NCBI GenBank assembly: GCA_041300525.1
Contig: JBGLNJ010000001.1
Location: 2,976,001-3,040,000 of the forward strand
Reading direction: 5' to 3'
Length of the DNA: 64,000 nucleotides
Source of the DNA: JBGLNJ01 sp041300525
Lineage (GTDB): Bacteria; Chloroflexota; Anaerolineae; Fen-1058
The notes beneath the pieces were generated by a model. It was not told the origin of the DNA. It did no database searches and saw nothing but the letters and a program-made list of their open reading frames with translations. A program made the translations under genes and the position numbers. How positions within the stretch are numbered: the first letter of the stretch is position 1; each line of letters starts with the position of its first letter. This document shows positions 1 through 8,231 of this stretch, one piece after another.

Positions 1-2
1 CT

Positions 3-1415
3 CGCCGGAAGGTGACCTTTGTTCCGCTGCAAGAGGGCTGCGTGACGATGTACGTCTGCGGGCCGACGGTGTACGACCACGCGCATATCGGCCACGCCAA
101 GCTGTATGTCTCGATGGATGTGATTGTCCGCTATTTGCGCTTCAAGGGGCTGCGCGTGCGCTACGTCCAGAACATCACCGACGTGGGGCATTTGCTGGAC
201 ACGGGCGAAGACCGTATCCTCAAAGGGGCCGCGCGCGAGCGCATCGAGCCGATGGAACTGGTCGAAACCTACATGCGCGCATACTTTGCGGACATGGACG
301 CGCTGGGCGTGATGCGGCCTGACATTTCACCGCGCGCCAGCGCGCACATTCTTGAGCAAATCGAGATCGCCCAGGCCCTGATCGCGCGGGGACTGGCCTA
401 CGAGGTTAACGGCTCGGTCTATTTTGACGTGACCCAGTGGCCGGAGTATGGCAAGCTGTCCGGACGCAAAGTCGAAGAGCTAGAAGAAGGCGCGCGGGTA
501 GCTGTGCGTGACGAGAAGCATCACCCGGCCGATTTTGCGTTGTGGAAAAAGGCCGAGCCGGGACACATCTTGCGATGGACCAGCCCGTGGGGTGTGGGCT
601 TTCCCGGTTGGCACATTGAATGTACAGCGATGGCTATAAAGTACCTCGGCCCGACGTTCGACATCCACGGCGGCGGGCTGGAAAACATCTTTCCCCACAA
701 CGAGTGCGAGATCGCTCAGAGCGAAGCATGGACGGGCAAGCCGTTCGCGCGGTATTGGCTGCTGGCAGGGTCGCTCACGATTGATGGCGTCAAGATGTCC
801 AAGAGCCTGGGCAATTTTGTCACCCTCCAGGCTGCGCTCAAAAAGCATCGCGCCGAGGCGATTCGTTTCTTTATCCTATCCAGCCACTACCGCAATCCGG
901 TGGACTATAGCGTCGAAGCGTTGGAGGCCGCCGAGGCAGGGTTGACGCGGCTGCTTGGCCCGCTGGCGCTCGTTCGCGAGTTCATACGCACCGCGCCGGT
1001 CGGCCAGGCGGATGCCGACGTGATCGAGCTGTTGGACAATCAGCGCGAGCGGTTCACCGACGCGATGGACGACGACTTTAACACGCCGGTTGCGCTGGCG
1101 GTGTTGTTCGACCTGACGACAGAAGTCAACAAGCTGCTCAACTCCAGCGCAACGCTGACGCGCGGGACGCTGGAGGCGATTGAGGGAACTTGTCAATCGT
1201 TGGGCGGTCGCGTGCTGGGCATTGTGCCAAACCAGATCCAGCAGGAGGCCAACTGGGAGCTGCTCGACGGGCTGGTCAAGCTGCTGATGGAGATGCGCGC
1301 CGAAGCGCGAAAGGCGAAGGACTATTTGCGCGCGGACGAGATTCGCGACCGTTTGGCAGCGTTGGGCGTGGCCCTGGAAGATCGTGTGGACGGCACGACG
1401 TGGCGGCTCCGCTGA
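3..1415 (+). CDS. cysS: cysteinyl-tRNA synthetase (5' end outside window)
   Basis: Class I aminoacyl-tRNA synthetase that charges tRNA-Cys in the cytoplasm. The HIGH motif (HIGHAKLY) lies about 25 residues into the visible part and KMSKS about residue 260; the zinc-site region GWHIECTAMA and the following HGGGLENIFPHNECEIAQ stretch are also present. The first in-frame GTG is at 12, but the frame is open to the window edge and reads RRKVTFVPL, which matches the interior of CysS N-termini, so the true start lies upstream. The C-terminal DALR/anticodon-binding region is complete and ends in TGA. A short spacer with AATCT-type repeats separates it from the next gene. Confidence 0.95.
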   Translation, partial: RRKVTFVPLQEGCVTMYVCGPTVYDHAHIGHAKLYVSMDVIVRYLRFKGLRVRYVQNITDVGHLLDTGEDRILKGAARERIEPMELVETYMRAYFADMDALGVMRPDISPRASAHILEQIEIAQALIARGLAYEVNGSVYFDVTQWPEYGKLSGRKVEELEEGARVAVRDEKHHPADFALWKKAEPGHILRWTSPWGVGFPGWHIECTAMAIKYLGPTFDIHGGGLENIFPHNECEIAQSEAWTGKPFARYWLLAGSLTIDGVKMSKSLGNFVTLQAALKKHRAEAIRFFILSSHYRNPVDYSVEALEAAEAGLTRLLGPLALVREFIRTAPVGQADADVIELLDNQRERFTDAMDDDFNTPVALAVLFDLTTEVNKLLNSSATLTRGTLEAIEGTCQSLGGRVLGIVPNQIQQEANWELLDGLVKLLMEMRAEARKAKDYLRADEIRDRLAALGVALEDRVDGTTWRLR

Positions 1416-1455
1416 TTGTAGATTGAGAATGAACTCGCTCACAATCTAATCTAAA

Positions 1456-2045
1456 ATGAGAGAATTGATTTACGGTCGCAACGCGGTCTATGAGTGCTTG
1501 CGCGCCAAACGGCGCGAGGTATTCAAGCTGCTGGTGGCCGAAGGCGCGCAGGAAAAAGGCGTTTTGGCTCAAAGCCTCCAACTCGCCGCATCCTCCGGCA
1601 AGCGTATTCCCATCCAACGTGTGCCGCGCGCGCAGCTCGATCGGGTCAGCGAGGGACATCAAGGCGTGGTAGCCGAAGTGAGCGGCTATCCCTATGCCGC
1701 GCTCGACGACCTCCTCAGCCGACTGACGCGCCCACCTTTGTTTCTCGTGCTCGACTGCGTGCAAGACCCGCAGAACCTGGGCGCACTGCTTCGCACAGCA
1801 GAAGCCGTTGGCGTGGAAGGCGTCGTCATCGCCAGGGATCGCGCGGCGGAGATCACGCCGGCGGTGGTGAATGTGTCGTCCGGCGCAACGGAACACTTGC
1901 AGATTGCGCAGGTCACGAACATTGCCCGCGCGCTGCAAACGCTGAAAAAGTCAAATGTCTGGGTCATCGGGCTGGAGGCTTCGCCTGCGCCAGGCGCGCA
2001 GGATTATGCGATGGTTGACTTGCGCGGGCCGCTTGCCATCGTCGT
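1456..2045 (+). pseudogene. rlmB: 23S rRNA 2'-O-methyltransferase (RlmB/SpoU family), 3' truncated
   Basis: The N-terminal part of a TrmH/SpoU methyltransferase. MRELIYGRNAVYECLRA is the L30e-like substrate-binding start, and LDCVQDPQNLGALLRTAEA is motif 1 of the SPOUT knot. The protein should continue after GPLAIVV with GSEGxGL (motif 2) and motif 3, which form the trefoil knot and SAM site; instead the frame runs straight into a MoxR-type ATPase C-terminus. The knot is therefore missing and this product could not bind SAM. The in-frame continuation makes a 337-codon ORF to 2469. I read the fusion as a sequence join, not a natural domain architecture. Confidence 0.85.
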
Positions 2046-2469
2046 TCCGCTGGTCGTGCTCACCAGCAACAACACCCGCGAGTTGAGCGAGGCCCTCAAG
2101 CGCCGCTGCCTTTATCTCTTTATTGATTATCCCTCGCTAGATCAAGAATTGGCCGTGGTGCGACTCAAGGTTCCGGAATTGGCATCCAAGCTGGCCCACC
2201 AGGCCGTGGAACTGGTGCAGCGCCTGCGCTCGATGGACTTGCGCAAATCGCCCAGCATCAGCGAGACGCTGGACTGGGCCAAGTCACTGGTGACGCTCAA
2301 CGCCCAGAGCCTTGACCCAAAGACGTTGGAAACGACGTTGAGTGTGCTGCTCAAGCACGAGACCGATTTGCAGCGAGTCAAGCGTGAACTGGATCGTCCC
2401 GCCGAAAAACCTCGCCGTCCAGTGGATGACAACGACCCGAGCGTGTACCAATATCGGCGGCGGAACTGA
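2046..2469 (+). pseudogene. MoxR-family AAA ATPase, C-terminal part only
   Basis: From about 2046 the frame reads PLVVLTSNNTRELSEALKRR, the sensor-1 and arginine-finger region of MoxR ATPases, followed by CLYLFIDYPSLDQE and a helical lid domain. Walker A and B are absent, so the piece has no ATPase core. MoxR ATPases act as chaperones with VWA partners, and the next gene, 33 bp downstream on the same strand, is a CoxE-type VWA protein, exactly the usual partner. The full gene presumably exists elsewhere in the genome and was cut by the join near 2045. Confidence 0.85.
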
Positions 2470-2502
2470 ACGTGCTGCGTAAACGCAATAGACGAGGCCA
2501 CG

Positions 2503-3882
2503 ATGGAAGAACGCATCCTCAAATTCATCTCCGCGTTGCGCGCGGGCAGCGTGCGCGTCAGCCTGGCCGAAAGCGCCGACGCGTTCAATGCCGTGGACAA
2601 ACTGGGCGTGCAGGATCGTGAGGCGTTTCGGCTCAGCCTGCGGGCGACGCTGGTCAAAGAGGCCAAAGACTTGCCCACCTTTGACGAGTTGTTCCCGCTG
2701 TTCTTTAGCGGCGCCGATTCTCCGCCGCTGATGAATCTGACTGAAGACCTGACGCCGGAAGAAGCCAAAATGCTGGCGCAAGCGATGCGCCAGTTCAGCG
2801 AGCGCCTGCGCCGGATGTTGGAGAAACTGCTGCGCGGCGAAAAACTCTCGCAAGAGGAACTGGACGAATTCGGTCAATTGGTGGGATTGCAAAACGCCGA
2901 CGGCCTGCGTTACCGCGAATGGATGGCAAAGCGCATGGAACAGGCGCTGCGCTTTCGCGAGGTTCAAAACGCGCTGCAAGAGCTGATGGAGCTTTTGGCC
3001 CAAATGGGAATGAGCAAGAAACGGTTGGAGCAGATGCGCCATCTCTTGCAAGCCAATCAGCGAGCCTTGCAGGAACAACTGCGCCAGTACGCCGGCCAGC
3101 GCATCGCCGAAAACATGAGCGAGCGCCCGCCCGACGACGGCGTCGAGAGCCTGCTCAACAGGCCGTTCAACGCTCTCTCCGATGCGGACATGGGCAGGCT
3201 GCGCAAAGAGGTGCGCCGCCTGGCCGCTGCGCTGCGCACGCGGGTGGCGTTGCGCCAAAAGCGGGCCAAGACCGGACAATTGGACGCCAAGGCCACCCTC
3301 CGCGCCAACCTCAAGCACGGCAGCGTGCCCATCGAGATCAAGCACCGTGACCGCCGCCTCAAGCCCAAGCTGGTGGTGATCTGCGATGTGAGCACCTCCA
3401 TGCGCCACTGCTCCGAGCTCATGTTGAGCCTGCTCCACGCCATGCAAGATCAGATCAGCAAGACACATGCCTTTGCCTTCATTGATCATTTAGAGTATAT
3501 CTCGCCCGATCTGGCGGGGAAAGGGCCGGACAAAGCTGTGGCAGAGGTATTGGAACGTCTGCCGTCGGGCTATTACAACACCGATCTGGGCAGCAGCCTC
3601 GAAAGCCTGGCGCAGGATTACGCGGAAACGATGGACAGCCGCACGACCTTTATCGTGGTGGGCGACGGGCGCAATAACTATAACGATCCCCGGCTGGACA
3701 TCTTTCGCGCGATCGCGCGCCGCAGCCGCCGAACCATCTGGCTGAACCCGGAAATGCCGATGCTCTGGGGCACTGGCGATAGCGACATGCTCAAATACGC
3801 CCCGCTGTGCGACACGATCCTGCAAGCCGGCACCCTGGCCGAATTGACAACGGCGGTGGACAAGTTGCTCATTCAGAAGTAA
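2503..3882 (+). CDS. CoxE-like VWA domain protein
   Basis: A 459-residue protein with a long, charged helical N-terminal two thirds (many E/R/Q heptads, about residues 85-250) and a C-terminal von Willebrand A domain from about residue 285. The MIDAS motif is visible: CDVSTSM (DxSxS), a Thr in YNTDLG, and an Asp in VGDGRNN. It has no signal peptide or membrane segment, so it is probably cytoplasmic. The preceding MoxR ATPase end fits the MoxR-VWA chaperone pairing known from CO dehydrogenase maturation (CoxD/CoxE) and related systems. The actual client cannot be told from the sequence. Confidence 0.85.
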   Translation: MEERILKFISALRAGSVRVSLAESADAFNAVDKLGVQDREAFRLSLRATLVKEAKDLPTFDELFPLFFSGADSPPLMNLTEDLTPEEAKMLAQAMRQFSERLRRMLEKLLRGEKLSQEELDEFGQLVGLQNADGLRYREWMAKRMEQALRFREVQNALQELMELLAQMGMSKKRLEQMRHLLQANQRALQEQLRQYAGQRIAENMSERPPDDGVESLLNRPFNALSDADMGRLRKEVRRLAAALRTRVALRQKRAKTGQLDAKATLRANLKHGSVPIEIKHRDRRLKPKLVVICDVSTSMRHCSELMLSLLHAMQDQISKTHAFAFIDHLEYISPDLAGKGPDKAVAEVLERLPSGYYNTDLGSSLESLAQDYAETMDSRTTFIVVGDGRNNYNDPRLDIFRAIARRSRRTIWLNPEMPMLWGTGDSDMLKYAPLCDTILQAGTLAELTTAVDKLLIQK

Positions 3883-3907
3883 GATAGACCTGAAGGTTTT
3901 TGGCAAT

Positions 3908-5755
3908 ATGAACAATCGTCTCGCACAATTCAAAACTTGGGTTTCCGAACGCCGCGCCAAGCTCAAGGACGCGGCGATTAACGTCCAGCGAGCATTCTGG
4001 CTGGTCTGGCGGGCGCACGTGCCTTCGGCGCTGGCAATGCTGGCCTGCACGCTGCTCGGCGCGTTCTTGCCGGTGGGACAGGCGTGGGTGGGCAAGCTCA
4101 TCGTGGATGCGGTGGTCAAGGCGATCAATACACACGCCGGGGCGCAAGCCGGGCTGCGCGCCGTGCTGCCGTTGCTGATCGCCGAGTTCATCTTGCTCGT
4201 GCTGCAATCGGCCAACGGGCAGGCGCGCAAGTTCGCCGAGCACGTCCTGCACGCGCGCATTATCCTGAGCATCAACACTCGCATCATCCGCAAGGCGCTT
4301 GACCTCGATCTCTCGCACTTTGAAAACGCCGGGTACTATGACAAACTGGAAAACGCGCGCCGCGAGGCCGACTGGCGCAGCCTGCAAATCGTCAACGGTG
4401 GCTTTTACATCGTGCAGAACGCGATCACGCTGCTGTCTTACGCCGCACTGCTCGTGCACTTTAGCCCGTGGATGACCCTCATTTTGTTCGCCGCGACGAT
4501 CCCCGCTTTTATCGCGCAAAGCCAATATGCCGAGTTGACCTTTCGTGTGCTCTCGTGGCGCGCGCCCGAGGCGCGCAAGTTAGCATATCTCGAATACCTG
4601 CTCACCGATTACAATGCCGTGAAGGAAATCAAGCTGTTCGGGTTGGGCGAGCCGTTGCTAGGCCGCTTCGCCGACCTGTTCTGGAAATTTCTGCGCGAAG
4701 ATCAGGCCATCGCGCAAAAGCGCAGTTGGGCCTCGTTGGGCTGGGGGCTGCTGGCGTCCCTTTCGTATTACGGCTCGTATGCGTGGATCGTCTGGCGCGC
4801 GGTGGGCGGGACGATCACGCTGGGCGACATGACGCTCTACCTGGGCGTCTTTCGCGGCAGTCAGAACATGTTCGAGTCCATCTTTTACGGGCTGAGTGAT
4901 TTGTACGAAAACGGGCTGTTCATGAGCAACCTGTTCGCCTTCCTCGAACTCAAACCACAGATGGTGATCGCCGCCCATCCACGACCCGTGTCGAAAGAAA
5001 TCCGGCAAGGGATAGAGTTCCGCCATGTCTCATTCAAGTACGGCGGTCACGACGAGTATGCGCTGCGCGACGTGAGCCTGCGCATCCGGCCCTGCGAAAA
5101 GATTGCGCTCGTCGGCCCGAACGGCGCGGGCAAGACGACGCTGATCAAACTGCTTACGCGCCTGTACGATCCGAGCGAAGGGCAGATTTTGCTCGACGGC
5201 GTTGACCTGCGCGAGTACGACCTGCGCGATCTCCGCCAGCAGATCGGCGTGATCTTTCAGGATTTTGTTCACTATCACCTTTCGGCGGCGGAGAACGTGG
5301 GCTTTGGACAAATCGAGGCGCTCGACGACCGGCCGCGCATCGTGGGCGCGGCGCAGAAAAGCGGCGCCGATCCCGTCATCGCCGCGCTGCCCGAAGGATA
5401 CGAGACCACGCTGGGACGCTGGTTTTCCAAAGGCCGCGACCTTTCCGGCGGCGAGTGGCAAAAGATTGCGTTGGGCCGCGCGTTCATGCGCGATTGCCAG
5501 ATGCTCGTGCTGGACGAGCCGACGGCGGCGCTCGACGCGGAGAACGAGCTGCGCGTCTTTCAACAGTTCCGCGAGTTGACCTCGGACAAGATGGCGGTGC
5601 TCATCAGCCACCGCTTTTCCACCGTCCGCATGGCCGACCGGATTTTCGTCGTCGAGCAGGGCCACATCACCGAACAAGGGACGCACGCCGAGTTGCTGGC
5701 GCAAGGCGGGACCTACGCGCGGCTGTTCACGTTGCAGGCAGAGTCTTACAAATAG
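3908..5755 (+). CDS. ABC exporter, fused membrane and ATPase domains
   Basis: A 615-residue half-transporter. The N-terminal half has about six hydrophobic segments (type I exporter fold, roughly residues 30-320). The C-terminal half is the nucleotide-binding domain: Walker A GPNGAGKTTLIKLL, Q-loop VIFQDF, signature LSGGEWQ, Walker B MLVLDEPTAALD, and switch His in LISHRFST. The type I exporter fold with LSGGEWQ resembles exporters of peptides or lipids in Chloroflexota and Firmicutes; the substrate is unknown. It would act as a homodimer or with another half-transporter in the inner membrane. It starts 25 bp after the VWA gene and may be co-transcribed with it and with the epimerase. Confidence 0.9.
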   Translation: MNNRLAQFKTWVSERRAKLKDAAINVQRAFWLVWRAHVPSALAMLACTLLGAFLPVGQAWVGKLIVDAVVKAINTHAGAQAGLRAVLPLLIAEFILLVLQSANGQARKFAEHVLHARIILSINTRIIRKALDLDLSHFENAGYYDKLENARREADWRSLQIVNGGFYIVQNAITLLSYAALLVHFSPWMTLILFAATIPAFIAQSQYAELTFRVLSWRAPEARKLAYLEYLLTDYNAVKEIKLFGLGEPLLGRFADLFWKFLREDQAIAQKRSWASLGWGLLASLSYYGSYAWIVWRAVGGTITLGDMTLYLGVFRGSQNMFESIFYGLSDLYENGLFMSNLFAFLELKPQMVIAAHPRPVSKEIRQGIEFRHVSFKYGGHDEYALRDVSLRIRPCEKIALVGPNGAGKTTLIKLLTRLYDPSEGQILLDGVDLREYDLRDLRQQIGVIFQDFVHYHLSAAENVGFGQIEALDDRPRIVGAAQKSGADPVIAALPEGYETTLGRWFSKGRDLSGGEWQKIALGRAFMRDCQMLVLDEPTAALDAENELRVFQQFRELTSDKMAVLISHRFSTVRMADRIFVVEQGHITEQGTHAELLAQGGTYARLFTLQAESYK

Positions 5756-5784
5756 AGTTCCAGCGACTACTTTGGGAGGACAAT

Positions 5785-6693
5785 ATGCGTATCATCATCA
5801 CCGGTGGAACGGGATTGATCGGCGGCGCGCTCGCCGCCAACCTGGCGAACGACGGGCACGAGGTCATTCTTCTCAGCCGCACGCCAGAGCGAACTGCCTC
5901 GCTTCCCTCAGGCGTGCGCGCCGAACGTTGGGACGGTCGCACGGCCACGGGCTGGGGACCTCTGGCTGAGGGAGCAGATGCCATCGTCAACCTGGCCGGC
6001 GAAGGCGTCGCCTCAGGCCGCTGGACGGAGGAACGCAAGCGCCGCATCCGCGAAAGCCGCGTCAACGTTGGGCAAGCGGTCATCGAAGTGGTCAAGGCCG
6101 CCGCCAGGAAACCCGGCGTCGTCATCCAATCTTCCGCCGTTGGCTATTACGGCGCGCATAGCGACGAAGAAATCACGGAAAGCGCGCCCGCCGGCAACGA
6201 CTATCTGGCGCAAGTGGCTGTGGCGTGGGAAGGCTCGACCGCGCCGGTGGAGACAATGGGCGTGCGCCGCGCCGTCATCCGCACGGGCGTGGTGCTCAGC
6301 AAAAAGGGCGGCGCGCTGCCGCAGATGCTATTGCCCTTCAAACTCTTTGCCGGCGGGCCGCTGGGCAATGGAAAACAGTGGCTGCCCTGGATCCACATTG
6401 CGGATGAAGTCAGCGCGATTCGTTTCCTCATCGAGAACCGCCAGGCCAGCGGCGCGTTCAACCTGTGCGCGCCCAACCCGCTCACGAACGCCGAGTTTGG
6501 CCGCGTCGTGGGGCATGTGATGGGACGCCCGGCGTTTATGCCCACGCCGGCTTTCGCGCTGCGCCTGGTCTTTGGCGAGATGGCGACCGTTCTGCTCGAC
6601 GGCCAGCGGCAGGTACCCAAGCGATTGATCGAGTTGGGCTTTGCTTTCCGCTTTCCTTCTGCTGAAGCCGCGTTGCGCAACATCCTAAAGTAA
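5785..6693 (+). CDS. TIGR01777 family epimerase (SDR, NAD(P)-binding)
   Basis: A 302-residue short-chain dehydrogenase-like protein of the extended SDR group. The N-terminus MRIIITGGTGLIGGALA is the Rossmann nucleotide-binding motif. SAVGYYG carries the catalytic-type Tyr region, and LPWIHIADEV with the C-terminal MLLPFKLFAGGPLGNG stretch is typical of the YfcH/TIGR01777 family. The ATG at 5785 follows GGGAGGA at good spacing, which decides the start over an upstream in-frame reading. The substrate is unknown for this family. After it come about 290 bp without a gene. Confidence 0.9.
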   Translation: MRIIITGGTGLIGGALAANLANDGHEVILLSRTPERTASLPSGVRAERWDGRTATGWGPLAEGADAIVNLAGEGVASGRWTEERKRRIRESRVNVGQAVIEVVKAAARKPGVVIQSSAVGYYGAHSDEEITESAPAGNDYLAQVAVAWEGSTAPVETMGVRRAVIRTGVVLSKKGGALPQMLLPFKLFAGGPLGNGKQWLPWIHIADEVSAIRFLIENRQASGAFNLCAPNPLTNAEFGRVVGHVMGRPAFMPTPAFALRLVFGEMATVLLDGQRQVPKRLIELGFAFRFPSAEAALRNILK

Positions 6694-6981
6694 TATCATC
6701 TCAATCCGGGAAACGAACCTTGCGAAGGGTTCAGGGCTGTTCAGGTAAAAGTCGCTCTGTGCTCATGCCCGACGATAAAGCCCATGCGAAGCATGGGACA
6801 TCGTCGGGCTGATAGGCAAAGGGCGCTGAAGCGCCCTGAAGCAGCCCGCTTCAGCGGGCTTGCGTTTTCAGCCCGCCGTTTCAACGGCGGACATGACGAC
6901 AAACTTGACGCAAAGGCGCGAAGGCGCAAAGCAAACCTTGCGTCTCTGCGCCTTTGCGCTAAATCCACCCTGTAAGCGCCT
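6694..6981. repeat. intergenic cluster of nested palindromes
   Basis: No gene is visible. The stretch is packed with inverted repeats: a nested pair around 6767-6811 (outer arms GCCCGACGAT / ATCGTCGGGC, inner arms CCCATGC / GCATGGG), AGGGCGCTGAAGCGCCCT near 6820-6840, arms CAGCCCGC / GCGGGCT near 6842-6862, CCGCCGTTTCAACGGCGG near 6880-6895, and arms CGCAAAGGCGC / GCGCCTTTGCG near 6910-6960. These look like REP-type hairpins and would also stop transcription from the two convergent flanking genes. Confidence 0.7.
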
Positions 6982-7508
6982 CTACTCCCGCCGCTGGCGC
7001 ATCACTCGCCGCACGCCGCGCATGAACGCTTCCACGCGGCGGGCCAATCCCTCCGGCTGAGGATATGCCAACAGCGGCCACGGCTCTAGCGCCAAATCAT
7101 TCAGCACTGCGTTAGCCGCTTTGATGCCCGTGACGCACGCCCGCTCCAAGAACATCGCCGGGTTGCGATCGCGCACCCAATCGCCGCAACAATAGAGATG
7201 CGGCCACGGTGTCTCCACACCCAGGTGCTCGTCGGGCAAGCCCACGTGCAACAATGTGTGAGTGGCCTCATTGCGCGCGAGCGCCGAATGGATGAGATGT
7301 CCCTTGATCTCGGGCCAGGCGCGGCTCACGTCCATGATGGCGCGAGCCAACAACATAGCGTCCGGCTCGGCCAGCAATTCTGCCGGACCGTAGATGTGCG
7401 ATTCAATCGCGCAGCCGCCTGTGGCGCGCCCCCAACGGACATACTCGTCATAGATACGATGCAGCCAGAAAAAGTTGTCGAGAGAAAAGTCGCCGGTAAA
7501 AATTCCCG
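6982..7508 (-). pseudogene. FAD-dependent amine oxidase/desaturase-like protein, C-terminal part
   Basis: On the minus strand the frame is open from about 7516 down to the stop at 6982. The part after the break reads FTGDFSLDNFFWLHRIYDEY and later HLYCCGDWVRDRNPAMFLER, then a helical tail. CGDWV with the following FLERA is the C-terminal FAD-binding motif of flavin amine oxidases and phytoene-desaturase-like proteins. The N-terminal Rossmann domain (GxGxxG) is missing because the sequence is joined at about 7508 to an unrelated plus-strand gene. The substrate is unknown. Confidence 0.75.
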
Positions 7509-8024
7509 GGTCTCGTCGCGGGGGGACTGTTTGCGCTGACGCTTGCCGCGCCGTTTGTGTTGATCCGCCCTGCGTTCACCAAACCGCTCGTCGCCCAAGT
7601 TCCCGCCGACGTGCGACCGGCGCAGACACAGTTCGGCGACCGCGTCGAGTTGCTCGGCGTGCGCTTTTCGGATCACGTCGAGCCGGGCGGGACGCTGCGC
7701 GTGACGACTTACTGGCGCGCGTTGCAAGAGACGCGGCGCGACCAACGTTTGCTCATCCGCTTGATGCGCCCTGACGGCAACTCGGCCGGTCAGCTTGACG
7801 CGACATTGGGCACGAATCTGTATCCGACAACGCTCTGGCGTCCGGGCCAGATCATTGTGGACACCCACAACGTCCGCGCAGACGCCGACCTGCCTGTGCC
7901 GTTGACATTGCGTGTTCACCTGGGCGTGGGCGACCAAGTTGACCCTCTGCTGCCGGTGACGGGCGACATGGCCTGGCAAAGCGACGATGTGGCCGAGGTG
8001 GGCCAAGTGCAGGTGAAGCGATAA
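7509..8024 (+). pseudogene. membrane glycosyltransferase-like protein, C-terminal part
   Basis: An open plus frame without a plausible start: it begins inside a hydrophobic helix (GLFALTLAAPFVLIRP) followed by a soluble beta-rich domain that ends at TAA 8024. The domain resembles in style the C-terminal domain of the next gene (both carry RVELLG or SLVGYE, then a WRA motif and a WRPGQ or WQPGD motif), so it is probably the tail of a GT-C/PMT-type protein. The 5' part is lost at the join near 7508. Between this gene and the next are about 200 bp with a small hairpin. Confidence 0.6.
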
Positions 8025-8231
8025 AGGTAGGCCGCTATCCCATAGCGCGGCCTCCTGCCGCAACCAAATCCTTTATCCGCGAATTACGCGAATCTGCGCC
8101 AATCTTTTAAAATTCGTGTCCATTCGCGTTATTCGCGGAAGAAAAAGCTCGGCAAAAATCTCGCGGCGACCCGCAAAGCGGGAAGGGCGCAATTATCGTG
8201 GGGCAATACTATAGCGGCCTGAAGTGAAGCG

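Noticed and set aside
1456..2469. A natural RlmB-MoxR fusion protein
   Set aside because: The methyltransferase knot and ATPase core are both missing at the junction, and it is one of a dozen regularly spaced joins.
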